Part shown: positions 1 through 5,980 of the stretch, piece after piece
Layout: every line of letters begins with the position of its first letter
Numbering within the stretch: the stretch's first letter is position 1
Origin: a bacterium
GTDB taxonomy: Bacteria > Bacteroidota > Bacteroidia > Bacteroidales > UBA932
Direction of reading: 5' to 3'
DNA: 12,395 nucleotides
NCBI GenBank assembly: GCA_004561775.1
Contig: SFUD01000002.1
Span: 1-12,395 of the forward strand
Notes under the pieces: generated by a model
Told to the model about the DNA's origin: nothing
What the model saw: only the letters and a program-made list of their open reading frames with translations
The model's database searches: none
Translations under genes and position numbers: made by a program

Positions 1-617
1 CCAGCTATGCCCCAGAGGTAGCCCTCCCCTACTGCTTTGGTGAGAAAGCCGTTGCCGGCGCGGGAGAGCGTCATTGCCATATTCCCGATGAGAAAGTAGG
101 CCTGCGCTATTGCCATATAGTGCTCTTTTGTTGGCGAGCAGGAGACAAAGTAGAGCACCGCCGGCGGTCCTTGCATTCCGAAGAGCCCGCCCATTACTCC
201 GCTGATGCTTCCGGCGGTAATCTGTAATGGCAGTGTGCCTTTGACTTTAAGCTTTTCTGCGTAGAGGGTGAAGTAGAGGCTTATGAATATGAGCATTACT
301 CCAAGCACTCTGCGCATCCAGTGCTCGTCTATATGTTTGATAAGTATGACTGTGGGCATAGAGACGGCAATGAAGGTTATGAGTATGGGGGCAAGCGCAC
401 GCCAGTCTATTTGCTTGCGCATCTTTACGGCTATGTAGAGCGAGTTGCTAAGGGCCATCAGCCCGGAGAGTGTGGTGGCCTCTCCATATGATGGAAGGAG
501 ATAAGGGAGGAGGGTCATTATGAAGATTCCAAACCCAAAGCCTGTGGTGGATTGCACAAAACTTGCTCCAATGGAGAGAATGAATATGTAGAGAAGCTCT
601 TGACTCATCTGACTCAT
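1..617 (-). CDS. TauE/SafE family permease, 3' end outside window
   Basis: This is an N-terminal fragment of about 205 residues of a polytopic membrane protein; the reading frame is open to the left edge. It begins MSQMSQELLYIFILSIGASF and is very hydrophobic. Two signatures support the TauE/SafE (sulfite/organosulfonate exporter) family: a glycine-rich TTGFGFG in the first membrane segment (about residues 22-28) and the second-repeat motif GGLFGMQGPP near residue 150. Family members export or import small anions such as sulfite, sulfoacetate or thiosulfate through the inner membrane; the substrate here is unknown. The start at 617 is the first ATG; an in-frame ATG at 608 is an equal alternative. 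It is divergent from the DUF3667 gene, with 62 bases between the starts. No oddity is visible in the part present. Confidence 0.85.
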   Translation of the reverse strand, partial: MSQMSQELLYIFILSIGASFVQSTTGFGFGIFIMTLLPYLLPSYGEATTLSGLMALSNSLYIAVKMRKQIDWRALAPILITFIAVSMPTVILIKHIDEHWMRRVLGVMLIFISLYFTLYAEKLKVKGTLPLQITAGSISGVMGGLFGMQGPPAVLYFVSCSPTKEHYMAIAQAYFLIGNMAMTLSRAGNGFLTKAVGEGYLWGIA

Positions 618-637
618 CTTGCCCAAATAATCGGGTG

Positions 638-645
638 CAAATGTA
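638..645 (-). promoter_or_regulatory. Putative Bacteroidetes -7 box for the TauE/SafE gene
   Basis: On the minus strand the sequence reads TACATTTG, a full match to the Bacteroidetes -7 consensus TAnnTTTG. It lies 20 bases before the ATG at 617, so it would give a short leader. No clear -33 TTG element is seen at the usual spacing, and an 8-base degenerate match can occur by chance. Confidence 0.4.
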
Positions 646-665
646 GATAATTATAACATTTTCTC

Positions 666-673
666 TAAATTTG
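666..673 (+). promoter_or_regulatory. Putative Bacteroidetes -7 box for the DUF3667 unit
   Basis: TAAATTTG fits TAnnTTTG exactly and ends 6 bases before the ATG at 680. If used, transcription would begin at or next to the start codon, giving a leaderless or nearly leaderless message. No good -33 element is visible. It lies back to back with the box at 638-645 in a 62-base divergent region. Confidence 0.35.
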
Positions 674-679
674 TAGGTT

Positions 680-1756
680 ATGATTAAAGATTGGTTTCAT
701 TTTCTCTTCTCTGCAGAGAAGAGGACTGCAAGAAGAAGAGTGCTTCTCTCCGGAAGATTTGACAACAGGGAGATTAAGCCGCATTGGCAGGAGCAGTATA
801 GGGATGAGGAGGGTGCCCTTAAGGTTGAGAGGTGCTTTAACTGCGGGGTGGAATTTACCGGAAAATATTGCCCTAACTGCGGACAGCATTCGGGTGGCAG
901 AAAGCTTACTATGGCGCTGCTGCTGGATAGGGTGCTTGCTGTCTTGACCAATCTGGACAAGGGCTTCTGGAGAACCTTTATAGACCTCTTCTGGAGGCCT
1001 GGATACCTTATGAGAGATATAATGCGCGGGCAGCACAAGCGTTACGGCAACCCCTTTGCGCTTCTCTTCATAGCCATTACTTTCTTTTTGCTGGAGATTC
1101 ATATCTTTAATCCGCAAATAAGTTCCACCTCTATATTTAACATCTCCAACAAGGAGAATGAAGAGGTTGTAAACCCGGACAACCTTTCAAATGATGATGA
1201 GAAGATGAGGATTGTCTTCACCAAGATTCTCAATTTGAAGCAGGCGGTACAGAATCACAGATTGGCTTATGCAATAATTGAGAAGATAGAGAATAACAGA
1301 GAGTTCTCAATTCTTATAATGATTCCCATGTATGCCATTGCGCTCAAGTGGGTTATGACAAAGAGCAGAATCAGGGCACTGGAGCGGAGAAGAAGAAGGC
1401 GTATTGACGAGAAGAGTCTATACGAGCCTGCCATCATAGAGAGAGTTGTGGCCAGACGCTACTGCAACTTTACGGAGTCTTGCACCCTCTTCCTATACTA
1501 CGCCCTCCAGCTTATGCTCATCTCTATAGTTACAGTGCCATTTATGAGCAAAATAAATCTCTCCAGCTTCTCGGATGCCGGATTTCTTCTATCCCTTATA
1601 CTTCTCTCCCTTATTATAGGACAGTTGTATCATCTGAGGTTTTGGAGAGCTATATGGAAGTCCCTGCTTCTTATGCTGGTACTCAGTGCAATCAAGTTTG
1701 CAATATTCATATCCTTATTCCTTATTGGCACCATAATTATTCTATTGGTAATCTAA
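680..1756 (+). CDS. DUF3667 family zinc-ribbon membrane protein
   Basis: The protein has 358 residues and an unknown function. A four-cysteine zinc ribbon is clear: CFNC at 52-55 and CPNC at 64-67, followed by GQH. This is the start of the DUF3667 domain, which continues through an FWRTFIDLFWRPGYLMRDI segment (about 97-114) and a first membrane helix around 125-141. Four or so further hydrophobic helices follow (about 209-226, 268-288, 301-318, 326-358). A basic run of six arginines lies near 236-241, probably in a cytosolic loop. Family members in Bacteroidetes share the cytosolic zinc ribbon plus membrane helices, but no reaction is established. The TAA stop overlaps the ATG of the next gene (TAATG), so the two are probably translationally coupled. 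It is divergent from the TauE/SafE gene. Confidence 0.85.
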   Translation: MIKDWFHFLFSAEKRTARRRVLLSGRFDNREIKPHWQEQYRDEEGALKVERCFNCGVEFTGKYCPNCGQHSGGRKLTMALLLDRVLAVLTNLDKGFWRTFIDLFWRPGYLMRDIMRGQHKRYGNPFALLFIAITFFLLEIHIFNPQISSTSIFNISNKENEEVVNPDNLSNDDEKMRIVFTKILNLKQAVQNHRLAYAIIEKIENNREFSILIMIPMYAIALKWVMTKSRIRALERRRRRRIDEKSLYEPAIIERVVARRYCNFTESCTLFLYYALQLMLISIVTVPFMSKINLSSFSDAGFLLSLILLSLIIGQLYHLRFWRAIWKSLLLMLVLSAIKFAIFISLFLIGTIIILLVI

Positions 1757-3279
1757 TGCAATTCAAAGAGATAACATTACAGCAGAGAGCCAATCTGGAG
1801 CAGCTTCTGGTCAACTACGGTTACCCTCACGGAGATACCTCATTTGTAAATGCATATACCTGGCGCCGCTCAATGCAGAGTGCGGTTGCGCAGGTTTGCG
1901 GCATTACTGTGCTGCGCTACAGGCTTCCTCAATTGGGATATGGATATCTTCCTCTTCTTCCCGATGCACAAGAGCCGCAGCAGGGTGCGCAGATTCACGG
2001 AGTGGCAGAGCTGCAGCAGGGTGCGCAAATGCCGGCATTGGTTGATCTGAGGCAGACTCTGCAGGAGGTGCTGGATTGCCTGATGGAGGATGCCCGCAGT
2101 CTTGACTCTCCGTTGCATATTATCTGCATAAAACCCTCCCATTTTCAAATCTACAAGGAGCTTCTCCCCCACTTTGGAATATGGCACCAGCGTGCCTGGT
2201 CGGACTATATCTTCTCTGCCGAGCAGCTCGGTAGCCTTAAAGGGCACAAATACCAGCAGAAGCGCAACCATTTCAACAAGTTCAAGAGTCTCTATGATTT
2301 TGAGTACAGGGAGTTTACTCCCAATATGGCACCCCTCTGCATAGAGTTGCACCACAAGTGGCAGCGAGAATACCTGGAGCGCATAAATCAGGAGAAGCAG
2401 AACGGGCAGCAGCATGAGCAGCAGCAGAATGAGCAGCAGCAGAATGAGCATAGGGAGCAGCATTTAAATGGAGTGCAGCAGAATGAACTTCAAATGGTGG
2501 AGCTGCAGGAGGAGGCAGAGGCAATAAGTGAGGCGCTCAACCACTTTGAGGAGCTTGGGCTTATTGGGGGTGCGCTCTTTGTGAATGGCACTATGGTGGC
2601 ATTTACATACGGCTCTCTTCTATGCAACAATACATTTTGCGTGCATATAGAGAAGTGTGACACCTCTTATGAGGGTATCTTTGCAGCCATCAACAAACTC
2701 TTTGTTGAGCATCTTCCTAAGCAGGTGCTCTATCTGGACAGGGAGGAGGATATGGGCCTTCCCGGACTCCGTTTCTCAAAGAGCTCCTACCATCCTCTCT
2801 CTTTGCAGCACAGGTATGTTGCAAGCCAACTCTCTCCAGATATGTTGGCGGTCAGGGAACTCTGGCTGGAGGCCTTTCCGGAGGATACTCCGCAAGATGC
2901 GGAGGAGTTTCTCTTCAACCACTATTCCAATAAGAATATGCTCTCCATCCCCTACCCCAACAATCCCTCAAAGCTTGCAAGCATGTTACATATAATTCCC
3001 TTTGGAAATATTGCATACATCTATGCTGTTGCAACCGCTGCATCAATGAGAGGCAGCGGACTTGCCACAAAGCTTATGGGCCAAGCGCTGGAGAAATGCC
3101 GCAAGGAGGGCTTCGGGATGGTTGCGCTTATTCCGTCAAATGAACGTAACAGGCAGTGGTACAAAGGTATGGGCTTTGTAGAGATGCCGCAGGAGAGGCA
3201 ATCCTTTGTGGCAGATGATGAGTATGACTTTGGCACCGGCAACAGAGAGGCGGATATTCCTCTCTTTAAATTCCTTTAA
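1756..3279 (+). CDS. DUF2156 (LPG-synthase-C-like) and GNAT acetyltransferase fusion
   Basis: The protein has 507 residues and starts at the ATG in the TAATG overlap with the upstream stop. The frame is open back to 1480, but that 92-codon extension lies inside the DUF3667 gene and is not domain-like, while MQFKEITLQQ is a typical DUF2156 start. Residues 1 to about 350 match DUF2156, the domain also found as the C-terminal aminoacyl-transfer domain of MprF-type phosphatidylglycerol lysyltransferases; typical marks are PHGDTSFVNAYTW (24-36) and KGHKYQQKRNHFNKF (162-176). Residues about 357-480 form a GNAT fold with the acetyl-CoA loop RGSGLATKL (432-440) and NERNRQWYKGMGF (462-474). The DUF2156 half is interrupted by two repeat insertions, at residues 73-96 and about 215-253. 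The substrates of both halves are unknown; aminoacyl or acyl transfer is an inference. The gene overlaps the end of the MMPL gene tail to tail by 14 bases. Confidence 0.82.
   Translation: MQFKEITLQQRANLEQLLVNYGYPHGDTSFVNAYTWRRSMQSAVAQVCGITVLRYRLPQLGYGYLPLLPDAQEPQQGAQIHGVAELQQGAQMPALVDLRQTLQEVLDCLMEDARSLDSPLHIICIKPSHFQIYKELLPHFGIWHQRAWSDYIFSAEQLGSLKGHKYQQKRNHFNKFKSLYDFEYREFTPNMAPLCIELHHKWQREYLERINQEKQNGQQHEQQQNEQQQNEHREQHLNGVQQNELQMVELQEEAEAISEALNHFEELGLIGGALFVNGTMVAFTYGSLLCNNTFCVHIEKCDTSYEGIFAAINKLFVEHLPKQVLYLDREEDMGLPGLRFSKSSYHPLSLQHRYVASQLSPDMLAVRELWLEAFPEDTPQDAEEFLFNHYSNKNMLSIPYPNNPSKLASMLHIIPFGNIAYIYAVATAASMRGSGLATKLMGQALEKCRKEGFGMVALIPSNERNRQWYKGMGFVEMPQERQSFVADDEYDFGTGNREADIPLFKFL
1972..2043 (+). 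repeat. 36-bp coding tandem repeat (2 units) in the DUF2156-GNAT gene
   Basis: Two 36-base units (1972-2007 and 2008-2043) encode EPQQGAQIHGVA and ELQQGAQMPALV. A 14-base core CAGCAGGGTGCGCA is identical at 1978 and 2014. A decayed third unit may begin with DLRQT. The insert follows the conserved-looking LPLLPD stretch, so it probably lengthens a loop in the first lobe of the DUF2156 domain. Confidence 0.8.
2398..2520 (+). repeat. Q/N/E-rich low-complexity insert with a perfect 15-bp tandem repeat
   Basis: The core is a perfect duplication of a 15-base unit (2416-2430 and 2431-2445) encoding EQQQN twice. It is flanked by degenerate relatives such as NGQQH, EHREQH, VQQNE and LQEE, giving a polar Gln/Asn/Glu segment over about residues 215-255. 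It separates the conserved KWQREYLERI helix from EALNHFEELGLIGGALF, so it probably forms a charged coil or disordered loop in the DUF2156 fold. Confidence 0.8.
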
Positions 3280-5977
3280 CAATTCCTGCACTGCGAATAA
3301 TTCCTACCCTGCGGAAGAGCCTGAATAGCAGTGGTGGGAGCGTGCAGGAGAAGAGTACCACAGCGGCCATTCCAAGCACGGTTATCTCTCCAAGGGAGCT
3401 TAATGCAGGGTGTTTTGCCACTATGAGCGTTCCCATTCCAATAAACATTATGGCTGCGGAGATATAGATGCTCTCCCTGAACGAACCGATAATCTTCTTG
3501 CCATATTTATCTTCGTATATCAAACCCTCCGTTATAAAGATAGAGTAGTCGTCGCCCTGACCAAAAATAAAGGTGGCAAGTATGATATTCACCAGATTGA
3601 ACTCTATTCCAAAGAGATTCATAATGCCAAGTATCCATATCCAAGAGACCACCATTGGCATAAAGGCAATTATGGCATAGCTTAATCTGCGCAGGCTGAG
3701 CCAGAGGAATATGAAGACTATAAGGCTGCAGCTAAGACCAATGTAGTTGAAATCTGCGGAGAGGCTCTCTGATATGGCGCTTGAGAGCTCCTTCACATTA
3801 AAGAGGGAGACCCTTTGGCCGCTTCCTTCAAATAGCCCGGCAACTTTGGAGGAGATAAGGCTCTGCAGGCTGTCGCCGGCCTCTTGTGGCAGAGTAACGG
3901 TTGTTACGCACCTCTCACCCTCTTTGAACATAGAGGCGCCTCTGCCTGCAAGCAGCTGTGCAAAGCTGGTTGGCTCAATAATCTCATACTCTTTTTCAAT
4001 TACGGAGAAGAAGTTGCTGAAGGCATTGCCTGCAAACCCGGCACTCTCTGCCGCTTTGGGCAGTCTCTCTGCAAGAGTTTGTCTGTGCCGCTCCATAAGC
4101 CTTCCCCACGCCTCAAGCCGCTGCTGCTGACTTCTCTTAGATGGCACTATTTGGGCAATGGAAGAGACCTCTGCGCCGGCATTGCGCAGTTCCGGCATAC
4201 CTATAAGCGCCTCATAAATGCTCTCTGCGCCCTGCAGCAGACTCTCATTTGTATCTGCTGCCATTTGCGCTGGCACTGCTGCTGCCTCGCGCGCTGGCGT
4301 TCCTGCTAGCTCTCCTGCTGGCTCTTCTGCTGCGTTGCTATTGTAGATATAGAGGGTCTCTCTTCCCGATGGCAAATCTGCCAGAGAACTTAGCTGTTGC
4401 ATAAGTTCCCTCTGCCTTTGCGTCATATAGTTTATCTCCTGCAGATTGGGGTTGAATCTGGTGGAGGCTCCAAAATAGCCCAATACAAGTGTGGCAAGAG
4501 TTGCGGCAATAATGAGGGGAGTTTGCGCTCTCTTCCATACATTTGCTCTGCGGCAGGCTGCAGTTATTCCCGATGCTGGCGCGGATGCATTTAGTGCAGA
4601 TGAATATGGCGCGGATGCGTCTGGTGTGCAGGTTTGTGGCGCAGATACTTCAGTAGCGCCTGTATCTGGCGTGGATGCGGAGGCTTTGTGCTTTATAAGG
4701 TGCGGAAGGATTACAATAGTGAAGAGTATTGTGCCTACCAGCATTGCTGCGGCAAAGATGCCCAAATCTCTAAGTGCAGGCGAGTTGAGCGGAATAAGCG
4801 CGCAGAAGGCGCCTACGGTGGTGATGTTGCCGGTAATGAGCGGAGAGACAACCTGACGGAGCGACTCTCCTACCCTGCCCCTGCAGTGGTATGTATGGGT
4901 TATCAGATGCAGCGGATAGTTTGCCGCAATGCCCAGTATTATTGAGGCTATGCCCACAACAATCATAGAGACGCTCTGCTCTGCAACGGCAACTGCGGAG
5001 AGACCGCATAGCCATCCGAATGCAAGCGTGGCAACAATAAGAAGGAGGTCTCTGAGGCTCTTTAGGGTAAAGTGGAGCAGAATGGTTATGAGCAGAAGCG
5101 CAAGGGAGAGTGCAAGTATGCTGTCTCTCTTTATTCTTGTGGCATTGCCCACGGCAATGGAGGGAGCTCCAATATGCTCTGCTGTAATGCCATCTATCTT
5201 GGCGGCCTGCTCTATAAGATTTATGAGTCTTTTGTTTGTGGAACTCTCGTTTGGGTCACCCTCCGAGGCTATTATGCAGAGGGCATACCTCCAATCCGGT
5301 GTAAAGATGTGTCCGTTGTAGAGGGCGCAGTTGGGTATGGAACTTGTAGATAGCTGGGTCTCTGCAACGGAGGAGAAGAGTCCAAGCGGGTCCCACTCAA
5401 AACTGGAGGATAAGAAGGAGCCTGTGGGGAGCATAAGTTCCGCACTTCTCTCCATTAGTCTCTCCTCTATGAATCCGGGGGTTGAGAGCAGCGAATCTGT
5501 TTTGGCAATATCTTCTGCACTGAGTAGATATGGTATGTGGCTGTATATGAAGGGTATAAGTGCCTTGTAGCGCTCATAGTCAACCTCTTTCACTATCTCC
5601 TTTACAAGGTGCGAGGAGTCTGCTGCGGCCAACCGCTCCGCAAAGAGATCTACTGCCTCTGCAAGAAGAGGTACATTCTCTTCCTCTGCTAGCAGAGGCG
5701 CGTTCTGCTCCTGCGCATCAAGAGGTGCCTTCTGCTCCTGAACTTCATTCTTTATGGAGAAGAGTACAAAGGTCTTATCTGCAGAGCTCATCTGCTGGAA
5801 GACCTCCATACGCTCCAGATAGTTGCCGCTCTGCGGAATGAACTCGGCAATATTCTCCTTGTATTGTAAGTTTATGAGGGGAAGTATGAGCAGTAGCAAT
5901 GTGGCGGAGAGTATCCACCATTTTGCTGCGGGGCGTGCAGAGAGCCACTCATATATTCTCATTGCCAATCTCCACAT
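3266..5977 (-). CDS. MMPL/RND-type lipid exporter
   Basis: The protein has 903 residues with the duplicated RND/MMPL plan. Membrane helix 1 is at about 20-37, a periplasmic domain at 39-283, helices 2-6 at about 286-427, a cytosolic linker at 430-484, helix 7 at about 487-502, a second periplasmic domain at 505-742 and helices 8-12 at about 744-885. The second half has the typical Asp-Tyr motif in GQGDDYSIFI (D809, D810, Y811). The matching place in the first half reads IAANYPLHL, with Asn353 in place of Asp. Family members move lipids or large hydrophobic molecules out of the inner membrane using the proton gradient. Relatives are regular parts of aryl-polyene and flexirubin clusters, and the upstream genes fit that role. 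The start at 5977 is 3 bases after the ligase stop; M6 at 5962 is an alternative. Three in-frame tandem repeats interrupt the protein (residues 80-106, 434-473 and 552-575). Confidence 0.9.
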   Translation of the reverse strand: MWRLAMRIYEWLSARPAAKWWILSATLLLLILPLINLQYKENIAEFIPQSGNYLERMEVFQQMSSADKTFVLFSIKNEVQEQKAPLDAQEQNAPLLAEEENVPLLAEAVDLFAERLAAADSSHLVKEIVKEVDYERYKALIPFIYSHIPYLLSAEDIAKTDSLLSTPGFIEERLMERSAELMLPTGSFLSSSFEWDPLGLFSSVAETQLSTSSIPNCALYNGHIFTPDWRYALCIIASEGDPNESSTNKRLINLIEQAAKIDGITAEHIGAPSIAVGNATRIKRDSILALSLALLLITILLHFTLKSLRDLLLIVATLAFGWLCGLSAVAVAEQSVSMIVVGIASIILGIAANYPLHLITHTYHCRGRVGESLRQVVSPLITGNITTVGAFCALIPLNSPALRDLGIFAAAMLVGTILFTIVILPHLIKHKASASTPDTGATEVSAPQTCTPDASAPYSSALNASAPASGITAACRRANVWKRAQTPLIIAATLATLVLGYFGASTRFNPNLQEINYMTQRQRELMQQLSSLADLPSGRETLYIYNSNAAEEPAGELAGTPAREAAAVPAQMAADTNESLLQGAESIYEALIGMPELRNAGAEVSSIAQIVPSKRSQQQRLEAWGRLMERHRQTLAERLPKAAESAGFAGNAFSNFFSVIEKEYEIIEPTSFAQLLAGRGASMFKEGERCVTTVTLPQEAGDSLQSLISSKVAGLFEGSGQRVSLFNVKELSSAISESLSADFNYIGLSCSLIVFIFLWLSLRRLSYAIIAFMPMVVSWIWILGIMNLFGIEFNLVNIILATFIFGQGDDYSIFITEGLIYEDKYGKKIIGSFRESIYISAAIMFIGMGTLIVAKHPALSSLGEITVLGMAAVVLFSCTLPPLLFRLFRRVGIIRSAGIVKGI
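4253..4324 (-). repeat. 24-bp coding tandem repeat (3 units) in the exporter gene
   Basis: Three 8-residue units, EPAGELAG, TPAREAAA and VPAQMAAD (residues 552-575), keep proline at position 2 and alanine at positions 3 and 7. At DNA level the GCGCTGGC core recurs at 4267 and 4291 with an exact 24-base offset. The block sits in the second periplasmic domain soon after the strand ETLYIYNSN, so it probably extends a surface loop. Confidence 0.7.
4559..4678 (-). repeat. 30-bp coding tandem repeat (4 units, SAP decapeptide) in the exporter gene
   Basis: Four units with an exact 30-base period encode ASTPDTGATE, VSAPQTCTPD, ASAPYSSALN and ASAPASGITA (residues 434-473). On the plus strand the anchors TGGCGCGGATGC or close variants begin at 4577, 4607, 4637 and 4667. 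Only the [A/V]S[A/T]P anchor is kept; the other six residues vary. The block fills the cytosolic linker between helices 6 and 7. Confidence 0.85.
5660..5740 (-). repeat. 27-bp coding tandem repeat (3 units) in the exporter gene
   Basis: Three 9-residue units encode QEQKAPLDA, QEQNAPLLA and EEENVPLLA (residues 80-106). The plus-strand anchor AGAGG recurs at 5667, 5694 and 5721, an exact 27-base offset. The block follows the first strand of the first periplasmic domain (KTFVLFSIKNE) and precedes the helix VDLFAERLAAAD, so it probably sits in a strand-to-helix loop. Confidence 0.85.
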
Positions 5978-5980
5978 TGC

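Noticed and set aside
1480..1755. An in-frame 92-codon extension upstream of the DUF2156-GNAT start
   Set aside because: It lies wholly within the DUF3667 gene, its translation is low-complexity Tyr/Pro/Ser-rich with no domain likeness, and the TAATG start at 1756 gives a typical family N-terminus.
1870..2463. A 197-codon minus-strand frame beginning with a long Leu-rich run that looks like a membrane segment
   Set aside because: It is the reverse reading of the CAG/CTG-rich Gln repeat in the DUF2156-GNAT gene; no family is recognised.
4559..4678. Regular 30-bp spacing suggested a CRISPR array
   Set aside because: There is no spacer and repeat alternation, units are contiguous and degenerate, and the period keeps a protein frame; no cas gene is present.
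3266..5977. The exporter as a multidrug or metal RND pump
   Set aside because: Its length of about 900 residues, the DDY motif and the lack of adjacent membrane-fusion and outer-membrane genes fit the MMPL lipid-export group better.
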